A stretch of 64,000 nucleotides of DNA from Ditylenchus dipsaci (taxonomy: Eukaryota; Nematoda; Chromadorea; Rhabditida; Anguinidae). The stretch lies in the NCBI GenBank assembly GCA_004194705.1, contig SADC01000260.1, positions 143,860 through 207,859 on the forward strand, given 5' to 3'. This document shows positions 24,146-35,100 of this stretch, piece by piece; position 1 is the stretch's first letter; the number at the start of each line of letters is the position of its first letter. A model generated the notes under the pieces. It was not told the origin of the DNA and did not search any database. It saw only the letters and a list, made by a program, of their open reading frames with translations. The position numbers and the translations under genes are program-made.

Positions 24146-26456
24146 CGAAAGTAGAATGTCCTCTGTATAGCCAACTACAACAAAACACACACCCTTTCTT
24201 TCACTTATCTCAATTCACTTATTTTGTTCAAAACTTCACTTGTTTTGCTGGACATATCCCTGATGTTGTGAATATTTGTTTTTTCTGCCTACCCCTTCTG
24301 AATAAATGGTTAACATGCAGTCACCACTTTTAACCACTTTTATTTAACCACTTTAAAAAAAACCCTTCCTTTTGAAAAAAGTTGTAGTAGTGATGTGATT
24401 TTCTTCCCTAATCATTTTGACACCTTTTCCCGAAAATTATAGAGAAAAAACTTCAGCTTTTTTAGTTTCACTGTCCATGATTTTTTATAAAAACTTGCTT
24501 TAGAAAGCCATGGGACAAAAATCTCTTAGTCATGAAAGCTTAAACTATGCCGAAATGCATTTGACTGATAAAACCCTGTGGTATCTCACGCTCAGCCAAT
24601 TGCTCAACAGGAACAAGTGGTCAAAAAGAAAGTAGTGACCATAAAAAGTGTTCACTACCCTAGACAAAGTGCTGTATAACCATTTAATAGATATCTTGCT
24701 GCATAATTTGTTCACACAGATATTATATCACTTTGATGCAAATCTCTCTTCATTAAAAACAAAACTTATTGTATTTATTGAATTTTGCAGTTGGATTATC
24801 AGGGCTTTTTGAAAAAGTATTTTGTATGAAAAATTTTTAAAATTGAATTATGATCGAGTGAAAATTAATTTTTTCAAAGCTTGTAATGCAGTCCCTTCTA
24901 GAAAATGTTGTTCCTTCCTAGGATTCTACACTTTTTAATCAAGTTTTTACAGACTTTCGGCAGTCTTTTTGAAATATTTTGGTGTTAAATGTCAACAGGA
25001 TTCTGATTTCGCCTATATTTTTTTTTGAATTTTTTTCAAAACCGAAAATTCCGTTGATCTATAACTTTTTTTAAATAAGGTTTTGTTTAGTCGATGTTCA
25101 AATTTTTAGTATGTAAAAACAAAACTGGCGAAGTCGTTAAAATTATTAAAGGAATATTTTCTTTCACTAAAGACTGTGTGACTCAAATGAAACCGGCCGA
25201 ACTGTTAACTCGAATTCGGGAATTCTGTTAATGCCATCTTGTAAAATATAGTCGATTAACTATATTGAATTTTAATATAAAAAAAATTGTATTCTGGTGA
25301 CTCAAAAAAACATCAAGCTTGATTTGATTGATCGCCGAAAACTGCCTTAGTCCCCGTGGGGATTTTGAGAAAACATATTTCACTATGGTCAAACCTTGAT
25401 ATAATGACATTCCGTAAATACGATCCAAAGCTTGCTCCGACAACTTTTTTAATTCACATGTCATCATTTAAAGGGAGTTGACTGAAAAAGATGAATCATT
25501 AAAAATGCACAGTCAGCTTCAAGGCAGTTTTCAGATCGATGTTTCTTGAGTCTTCAGATCCAATTTTTTTTATACAACTTTTTCTATCTGTTAGGAAAAA
25601 ATATTGAAATTCCGTATAGTGAATCCACTATGCTCTACAAGATGCATCAACAGAATCTCGAATTCCAGGTTACAGTCGGGCGGTTCTCTTGTCAAATTCG
25701 TATACAGCTTTTTACAACTAATTTTTACTTTAGATATGATTAATTATAAAATTGAATTATGAAATACAATAAGGCCCGTTTCTCGTTTTCTTTAATTGTT
25801 TGTAATGTTACGATATATTTGTTTTTATAGCCTGTCGGGTGCTATCTTCTAACTGCTAATTTTGTTAACAGACCTGATATTTATTTATGTATTACATTAA
25901 GTATAATCTTCAGGATTTTCTCTCAACAGATCAGAATTATTTCTTTTTCTGTTATAATGCCTTTAATCATCTTGCATTGAATAAAGATGGTAAAACAATA
26001 TCATGTTAATGGCTTGTTCACACCCGAGAAAATAATCAAAAGTTAGAGTAATTTGCATCATCAACGTTTTACTGCACCTCTGACTACAACTTGTCCACTT
26101 GCGAAATATTCTAACTACGGCTTCAGCTCCAACTTGCTCACAAAATCAGGAACCAGGAAAAATTGAATATTTCTTACTTTTCAATTTATTATTAAGATAA
26201 AAAATTCTAACTTCAAAATGCATACAAAAAATATTTCGAAACAGTATTGACCAAACTTGGTTTGACCTGCTCGAATTCAAATTTCACAACGTTTCTTTGA
26301 AGAATACGATCCTAGAAGCGAATAGGTGAAAAAAGTTCAAGTTTAATTAACGTGTTCGAGCGCTGAAAATTAGTTTCTGATCGAGTGCAAAAAAATCAGA
26401 AAAATCAAGCTAACCAAACTTGGAACCTCTGATAGTGCATTCTAGTCTAACTAAAA

Positions 26457-28275
26457 ATCTGGCGCTACTTGGATATACCCCCCCCCCCCGGGGGGGGGGT
26501 ATAGTGCTTACACCACAACATAAACAAAGACAGTGCCAGGTTTAAGAATATCAGAAACATAAATGTCATGTACGAGAGATTCACCACTAATAGTTGTTTA
26601 AGAAATCGATTGTTTGATAAGAATGTCAAAAGTATTACTCCTCAAGATGATGACGATGTTTTGCTAGCAAATAATGTCTATTATTGTATTTTTGAGAATG
26701 AGTACGAAGAATAAATTCTTTTACTTGTACTTTAGTTTTAAAAAAACTCAAAAAAAAATAGCAAAAAATGCAAGCCAGACAAAAAATTTCGAAAATTTTT
26801 TGTCTCGCAACGAAAAGAGGTAATTCGTGTTTTTGACCAGTTTGACACGCCGTGCCCCCAAATCAACTTTTTTCAAAGTGTTTCCAAACACCCTATATCG
26901 ACCTAAAATGGCCTCAGGAGTTCAAAAAAAGCATTATTTTTGAGTTCTGGTCAATAAAAAACTGAGTTTTGGGACCACCCAAAATCACTCATTTTGACCA
27001 TTTTTAAAGGAATTTAGGTCTGTATTTGGGTGGAAATGGACCAGAAAGGTGCCAATTTCTGACAAAAAGGAAGATGTTGAACATAGTTTTGTTGACTGGG
27101 GCCTACCGCATAAATAAACTCTGGTATGCATACATTTTTCATGCATCCAGAGTCCCTTTCGAGTGATTTGTGTCTAAGGTATGTGGGTATGCGCATCTCA
27201 ACACCAAGCAACCAAGCCCCCTGCGCCCCGAAGGGTTGGTTAGAGATGCGCGCACTCACTTACCTTAGACATAATTCGAGCAAGACTCTTAATCAAAAAT
27301 ACATATAGAGACCTTTTTGCCTAGCTCCAGTGACCAAAACGCGATAGGATACCTTAAAACCCGATATTTTGACTTTTTACCTGTTTTATCATGTTTTGGT
27401 CACTGGAGCTGGGCAAAATAGTCTCTAAATGCATTTTTGTTTAAGAGTCTTGCTCGGAATTATGTCTAAGGTAAGTGAGTGCGCGCATCTCTAACCAACC
27501 CCTTCGGGGGCGCAGGGGGCTTGGTTGCTTGGTGTTGAGATGCGCATACCCACATACCTTAGACACAAATCACTCGAAAGGGACTCTGGATGCATGAAAA
27601 ATGTATGCATACCAGAGTTTATTTATGCGGTAGGCCCCAGTCAACAAAACTATGTTCAACATCTTCCTTTTTGTCAGAAATTGGCACCTTTCTGGTCCAT
27701 TTCCACCCAAATACAGACCTAAATTCCTTTAAAAATGGTCAAAATGAGTGATTTTGGGTGGTCCCAAAACTCAGTTTTTTATTGACCAGAACTCAAAAAT
27801 AATGCTTTTTTTGAACTCCTGAGGCCATTTTAGGTCGATATAGGGTGTTTGAAACACTTTGAAAAAAGTTGATTTGGGGCACGGCGTGTCAAACTGGTCA
27901 AAAACACGAATTACCTCTTTTCGTTGCGAGACAAAAAATTTTTCGAAATTTTTTGTCTGGCTTGCATTTTTTGCTATTTTTTTTTGAGTTTTTTTAAAAC
28001 TAAAGTACAAGTAAAAGAATTTATTCTTCGTACTCATTCTCAAAAATACAATAATAGACATTATTTGCTAGCAAAACATCGTCATCATCTTGAGGAGTAA
28101 TACTTTTGACATTCTTATCAAACAATCGATTTCTTAAACAACTATTAGTGGTGAATCTCTCGTACATGACATTTATGTTTCTGATATTCTTAAACCTGGC
28201 ACTGTCTTTGTTTATGTTGTGGTGTAAGCACTATACCCCCCCCCCCGGGGGGGGGGGTATATCCAAGTAGCGCCA
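26457..28275. mobile_element. Two inverted GGCGCTACTTG-family copies meeting at the palindrome centre
   Basis: Each arm ends in a family copy: termini 'ggcgctacttggatatac' + C-run (26459) and G-run + 'gtatatccaagtagcgcc' (28270). Each carries an insertion of roughly 340 bases absent from the copy at 62586-63293 (for example 'aacataaacaaagacagtgcc'). Near the centre, both contain 'gtctaaggtaagtgagtgcgc'-type landmarks. Open frames across here (27014-27259, 27525-27722) are the same repeat read twice. Confidence 0.75.
27340..27392. other. Unmatched centre of the palindrome
   Basis: About 53 bases that do not pair between the arms. The left side reads, as complement, 'ggtatcctatcgcgttttgg', and the right side 'cctgttttatcatgttttgg'. 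Each variant matches other members of the same repeat family (the first resembles 4678, the second 62750). The arms thus change from identical to family-divergent inside the repeat. Confidence 0.6.
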
Positions 28276-30582
28276 GATTTTTAGTTAGACTAGAATGCAC
28301 TATCAGAGGTTCCAAGTTTGGTTAGCTTGATTTTCTGATTTTTTTGCACTCGATCAGAAACTAATTTTCAGCGCTCGAACACGTTAATTAAACTTGAACT
28401 TTTTTCACCTATTCGCTTCTAGGATCGTATTCTTCAAAGAAACGTTGTGAAATTTGAATTCGAGCAGGTCAAACCAAGTTTGGTCAATACTGTTTTCGAA
28501 ATATTTTTGTATGCATTTTGAAGTTAGAATTTTTTATCTTAATAATAAATTGAAAAGTAAGAAATATTCAATTTTTCCTGGTTCCTGATTTTGTGAGCAA
28601 GTTGGAGCTGAAGCCGTAGTTAGAATATTTCGCAAGTGGACAAGTTGTAGTCAGAGGTGCAGTAAAACGTTGATGATGCAAATTACTCTAACTTTGATTA
28701 TTTTCTCGGGTGTGAACAAGCCATTAACATGATATTGTTTTACCATCTTTATTCAATGCAAGATGATTAAAGGCATTATAACAGAAAAAGAAATAATTCT
28801 GATCTGTTGAGAGAAAATCCTGAAGATTATACTTAATGTAATACATAAATAAATATCAGGTCTGTTAACAAAATTAGCAGTTAGAAGATAGCACCCGACA
28901 GGCTATAAAAACAAATATATCGTAACATTACAAACAATTAAAGAAACGAGAACGGGCCTTATTGTATTTCATAATTCAATTTTATAATTAATCATATCTA
29001 AAGTAAAAATTAGTTGTAAAAAGCTGTATACGAATTTGACAAGAGAACCGCCCGACTGTAACCTGGAATTCGAGATTCTGTTGATGCCATCTTGTAGAGC
29101 ATAGTGGATTCACTATACGGAATTTCAATATTTTTTCCTAACAGATAGAAAAAGTTGTATAAAAAAAAAATTGGATCTGAAGACTCAAGAAACATCGATC
29201 TGAAAACTGCCTTGAAGCTGACTGTGCATTTTAATGATTCATCTTTTTCAGTCAACTCCCTTTAAATGATGACATGTGAATTAAAAAAGTTGTCGGAGCA
29301 AGCTTTGGATCGTATTTACGGAATGTCATTATATCAAGGTTTGACCATAGTGAAATATGTTTTCTCAAAATCCCCACGGGGACTAAGGCAGTTTTCGGCG
29401 ATCAATCAAATCAAGCTTGATGTTTTTTGAGTCACCAGATACAATTTTTTTTTATATTAAAATTCAATATAGTTAATCGACTATATTTTACAAGATGGCA
29501 TTAACAGAATTCCCGAATTCGAGTTAACAGTTCGGCCGGTTTCATTTTGAGTCACACAGTCTTTAGTGAAAGAAAATATTCCTTTAATAATTTTAACGAC
29601 TTCGCCAGTTTTTGTTTTTACATACTAAAAATTTGAACATCGACTAAACAAAACCTTATTTAAAAAAAGTTATAGATCAACGGAATTTTCGGTTTTGAAA
29701 AAAATTCAAAAAAAAATATAGGCGAAATCAGAATCCTGTTGACATTTAACACCAAAATATTTCAAAAAGACTGCCGAAAGTCTGTAAAAACTTGATTAAA
29801 AAGTGTAGAATCCTAGGAAGGAACAAATTTTCTAGAAGGGACTGCATTACAAGCTTTGAAAAAATTAATTTTCACTCGATCATAATTCAATTTTAAAATT
29901 TTTCATACAAAATACTTTTTCAAAAAGCCCTGATAATCCAACTGCAAAATTCAATAAATACAATAAGTTTTGTTTTAATGAAGAGAGATTTGCATCAAAG
30001 TGATATAATATCTGTGTGAACAAATTATGCAGCAAGATATCTATTAAATGGTTATACAGCACTTTGTCTAGGGTAGTGAACACTTTTTATGGTCACTACT
30101 TTCTTTTTGACCACTTGTTCCTGTTGAGCAATTGGCTGAGCGTGAGATACCACAGGGTTTTATCAGTCAAATGCATTTCGGCATAGTTTAAGCTTTCATG
30201 ACTAAGAGATTTTGTCCCCATGGCTTTCTTAAAGCAAGTTTTTATAAAAATCATGGACAGTGAAAACTAAAAAAGCTGAAGTTTTTTCTCTATAATTTTC
30301 GGGAAAAGGTGTCAAAATGATTAGGGCAGAAAATCACATCACTACTACAACTTTTTTCAAAAGGAAGGGTTTTTTTAAAGTGGTTAAATAAAAGTGGTTA
30401 AAAGTGGTGACTGCATGTTAACCATTTATTCAGAAGGGGTAGGCAGAAAAACAAATATTCACAACATCAGGGATATGTCCAGCAAACAAGTGAAGTTTTG
30501 AACAAAATAAGTGAATTGAGATAAGTGAAAGAAAGGTGTGTGTTTTGTTGTAGTTGGCTATACAGAGGACATTCTACTTTCG

Positions 30583-30617
30583 CTAAATGCGGCATGTACG
30601 GCTGCATCGTAAGGGTT
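30583..30617 (-). other. Candidate alternative terminal exon of the Ig receptor
   Basis: Mirror of 24110-24145. Here the codons before the stop read GCATTTAG instead of GCATTTTAG, so the right-arm copy loses the in-frame stop by one T in a T run. The donor that would serve it is the GTGAGG inside the terminal exon, at about 32181. Confidence 0.4.
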
Positions 30618-31392
30618 CTGAAAAATATTACTGTTAAAATATTTGTTTCAAATTGAGAAAGCTTTAAGAAATTTTAAGTTCTTAGTTGACATATTACCGT
30701 ACCAGAAACAATACAGAAAACAATACAATGAAAAAAACATATTTTTCGGTTAATACCTTAAAACTGAAAAATTCCAGAAATTCTAAAAAAATCCTGATTG
30801 GCAGAAAATAAGTTGAAAATTTTACAAAATTTTCAATATTTAGGTAAAAAGTTAAAACTTTGCTTTTTGTGCCAAAAAGTTAAGTTTTGAACTTAAAAAA
30901 ATAACCCTCAATTCCAAATCATAATTATTTTTAGGCAAACTATGGAGCTTATGCTACAAGGCTAATTTTCCGACACCGTTTTTTTGAAAATAATTGATAC
31001 ACTAAAAGTTCTTCTTTTAAGGAAACTATCTGATTTCGCCAAATAATAGAAAAAAAGCATGACCTATATACCTGGTTGATCACCACAATAATTACCGAAC
31101 ACACCGTAGAGACGACCAGCTATTCAGTCATGCTTTTCATTTTTTCAAGATTTCAGAAAAAACAATAGCGCATATAATAAATCAAGAACGTTTAGTTTTC
31201 GAATTTATTTTTCACTGTGCATGAATGGTTTTTTTCTAAGAACTCTAGAAATGGTCGTCAAAAAAGAACTGTGTCAAAAATTACTATTTCGCGTGAATTT
31301 TTAGTGAATATGTTTTCTGAAAATGTTTGTACTTATTTCAGTATAGCTGGAAAAAACAACATAAATTAAAATCTTGCTTTTTAACTATAGTA

Positions 31393-31465
31393 TACAGTCG
31401 AACCTCGATAAGCCGACATCCTGAGTTCAGTCCCTTGGGTGTCGGCTTATCGAGGTTCGACTGTA
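31393..31465. mobile_element. Short pogo-like MITE (right arm copy)
   Basis: Inverted duplicate of the hairpin at 23260-23333, with the same ends and one base fewer in the loop. It is part of the palindrome arm and not an independent insertion. Confidence 0.85.
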
Positions 31466-32124
31466 GTTTACTTTTTATCGTAATGTGAGCTATATTACAG
31501 TTAACCTATATTGTTATTGTTGACTATGTCATAGTCATCTTGAATCAATTTTTAAGTACATCATGGCTAATACTCACTAATGAAACTTTTAATTGTGAAA
31601 ATATGTTAAATATGTAAAACTTGTTGACTATAAAAATTTTGGCAACAGTGTCTGCTATAACATAGTTAAAAGTTTGTTCATATGTTTTTTTTTCAATAAG
31701 GCAGACAGCTTTTGACATTGGTTCAAATAGGCTTGATTGCCGCGTATGGCTACGAGTCCATAGTTTTTCAATGTTTCTTAATTTTCAGCCCATTTAAGCT
31801 ACTTTTAAGCTAACACTAACTCCCATAAAAATTTTAGACAAAACCACACTCAAAAAGGCTTGCTGTGCTCACCTCAACTAAGCTAGATGAAAGCTCTCTT
31901 TTTGCGCTGGCACAAAGTTGAGGTGAAGGAGTAGAAGAAGAAGAAGCACTACATCTTCAAAATAACTGCACACCCTCAAGGCAACCACAACAAACAAATA
32001 GAAAATAACCAATGTTAATCACTACAAACAACAACCAATACCACATTATGATTATCAAAAATTAAGTTGGGGTGGACAAACACAATTAGTGGGGTGTACA
32101 CAAGTTAGGGCACTCAAAAACAGC

Positions 32125-35100
32125 TTATACGACGGCTTCTCTACTCATATAAACTTCGGAAGAGCTCATATTTGACCTCACCTCTCCTGCCATTCCTCCG
32201 TTGGGGCTTGAGCCATAAATGCCTCTATTAACATCGTCGGTGTAAGTCATAGAGTCATGCACACTGAAAACAAATAAATTAGTAACGGATAAAGATGACT
32301 CAGAAGGTTTTTGCAAAATATAGATTTTTTAAATTTTTGTAAGTTAACTAACCCTGACTTTAGCTTATCGCTGGAATATTGCGCTTGGGTATCTTTGATT
32401 TCTGAAATATTTTGAATTGATTTTAATATTCTGAAATTCAAAATATATTTATTATTGAAAACTCACGGTCAAAACACAAGAGCTGCCACCTCATACACAC
32501 AATTATGACAATTACTAGTATCAGTCCCGCAGCTACGACAGCCAGCAAAACGATCAGCCATGTGGAGCGCCACTCAACTCTGAACTTCCTGATCCTAATA
32601 AATCAGCTAAGTGCACAGGAATTCTAAAACAAATAGATTTTATCAAAATAAAAATAAAATATTCTAAAAGCTAATTGTTTATCACTCACTCAGCTTGGAA
32701 GCTGTTAGCTTCTTAGAATTAAGAAGCTTAACAATTCTTAGACCAAGGCAAGTTTTTTTCAAGTTTTTCACTGCACTATTTTTTCATCTAAAGTCTCTTT
32801 TTAGTTATGATTCAACAAAGAAATCACAATTTCAAAAAATATATCGCCTCGGTCCCCCAAGCTGATTTGAGGTTTTGTTAAGCCTGAAAACTTACTGCTT
32901 TGCTCCATATTGGTTTTGCAGTTTAAGCACAATCTGACGACTCTGGTCGTCATCGTGGATTGGTGAAATTCTCAGACGGGCAAAAAAGCAATTCGGGACT
33001 GTATTGTTCTGGGTTGTTCCTTCAAAATAGAAATTGTGCCAGCTAAAATTAGACTTTTAATAGCACATATTTTTTATTTGAAAAATTCACTTTTGACCCA
33101 TTTGAATGTCATTTCCATCAATAGAAAAAGTGACCTATAGTAATGAACAAAATGTATTTAGTGTATTTAGTTTTAAATAAGGATTTTTTTTACTTCTCTA
33201 GGCGGCTTAGGCATAGGGTCTGAGCAATAATGAACTTGGACAGCAGCTGTGTTTTGTGCATCATATTGCTCTACAGTAGTTTCCATATCTGACTCCATTG
33301 GCACTGAAAATATGGTCATTGTAACGAAGATATATGAATTATTATTTTTGACAATGCGGATAAAAATTTTCAAAATAAATGTTTAATTTAGAACGTTAAA
33401 ATATGAAAAAAAAAATTAAAATTTGAAAGTTTAAAACTTGAAAGGTTGTTATGAAAATTGCCAACCACATTAGAAAAATATATAAAATTATATGGACCTA
33501 ATGTTTTTGCCTGGTAATCATTAATTACTTTATTCATTTGATGACTCCCATATATTATTATATTATTATGTTAACTATCTTACAGTTAACTAACATTTTA
33601 ATGTTGACTGTGTTTAACAGCTAACCGGTTAGAGATTTCTCGCTACACAGATATAGACTGTGTAACTGTGTAACTGAATATCGTGTATAGTTCTAACCGC
33701 TCACTTCAAGTTTCACTGTAATACAGTTCTTATATAAATATTTCAGTTAACTATTTTACAGTTGGCTCGAGAATCTCAGTCGTTGTGGTATTTGTTATTG
33801 TTATATATATATTATCACCTCTAATTCTTCTTTGTTCTACGTTTCTGTTGTATTTTGAATATTACCTCCTTGGACTTGTACATTTAACACTCTGTCTGGA
33901 GCTTGCTCCAAACTAGGGCTGCACTCAGGATATCCTTGCGAAACGTAAGAACAGGCAGAGCACCAGTACTGGCCTAAAATAATAATAATGAGCCACCCTG
34001 TACATTTACGCTTTTATTGTCCGCACGCGTGCGAAGGTTGTTCGCCATAAAAGTGCAGTCGAGAGTTAAACAAGCATAGAGATTGCATAGAGAGAGTGTA
34101 TAAATTTTGGAATTAAAGAATTTTAGAAAGGTCGGATATTTGTCTAAAACTATAATCGCGAGCCGATTAGATAAACTTTTTTCCCAATTAGTTCAAATAA
34201 TTAACTGCATCAAATTGGTTCAAATATTTACTGACCGGAATAACTGTAGTTAGAAATTTGGAGGTCACCTTAAATCATTTTTATAACTAATTTTTTACTT
34301 TCACAACAAACTCACATTGTGCATTTAGGCGAATCACACCAGGAGCTTGTTGCGTTTGAATCTCTCTATAGGGTTATTCAGTCCTTGAGGGCAAGGAGCG
34401 TCTACGACCTAAAACATAAAAAGATTAATGCAGCCGAAATATAACTATGAATAAAAAACTACCTGTCCGTTGCTTTTCCTCAGCTTCCAGAAAACAACTG
34501 GTCTGAAATAGATAAATATGTGGAAATTTTATTGCCCAACTTTTTATAAAGTTTGAAAGGATGGTTTTTGTAAAACGTCTTAAAATAAACTAGCATGTTT
34601 GTTTTTATGTAATTTTTTTTCTAAGCTAGGCTCAAAATTGAAGGAGAAAACTGCCAACCTTGGGTTTCCTTCCACAATGCATTGCATAGAAACGCGCTGA
34701 CCAATGTCAACTTTATTGCCAGATGAGAATGGTGTTCCTGCTTGGAGTTCTTGAAAGTTGTCTTTAATGAGACGTGCAGCAGCTGCAATAGAATCAAATA
34801 TTTAAGGCCTACATAAGTTGTCATTAATGTCTTACTGTAAGGGTCGATGTAGACTGCTTGAGAAGTAGGCACATCAGCATCGGAGAACAGACCGTTGTTA
34901 GCAGAACACTGGATGGCCTGACCAATCATCTCTGATCCGATCGAAATCTCTGGTCCATTTCCACTTATTGGCCCACCATTTTTCTGCCATCTGAATTTTT
35001 TGAAAATTCGATAATTTTTATTTTAGACGGAGTATAGAAAACTAGCTAGCTGCACTCCGGCTTGTCAGACCGAGGGCTTTGCTTTGAAGATATTAGGAAT

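Larger units (their letters stand above)
21940..27339 (+). repeat. Left arm of a 10.8-kb palindrome
   Basis: The whole arm is repeated, inverted, at 27393-32784. Checks along its length match: outer edge 'aaaaaatagtgcagtg' (21940) with 'cactgcactatttttt' (ending 32784); exons 22100-22599 with 32125-32623; a pogo MITE at 23260 with 31393; a C-run/G-run at 26470 with 28240; inner edge 'ctagctccagtgaccaaaac' (27320) with its complement at 27393. I estimate well over 98% identity by eye. Differences are mostly one-base indels in homopolymers. Beyond 21939 similarity stops abruptly. Confidence 0.92.
27393..32784 (-). repeat. Right arm of the 10.8-kb palindrome
   Basis: Inverted copy of 21940-27339. 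Its outer edge (32784) falls in the intron just upstream of the transmembrane exon of the Ig-receptor gene. The right arm is therefore continuous with the full-length gene, and the left arm is the dislocated copy. Confidence 0.92.

Noticed and set aside
27014..27722. Two identical-looking ORFs on opposite strands
   Set aside because: They are the same repeat-family core read in each palindrome arm, not duplicated genes.
26457..28275. Palindrome as merely one large transposon with 5-kb terminal repeats
   Set aside because: The arms contain host gene exons continuous with an intact gene on one side, no transposase, and no matching ends at the outer edges.
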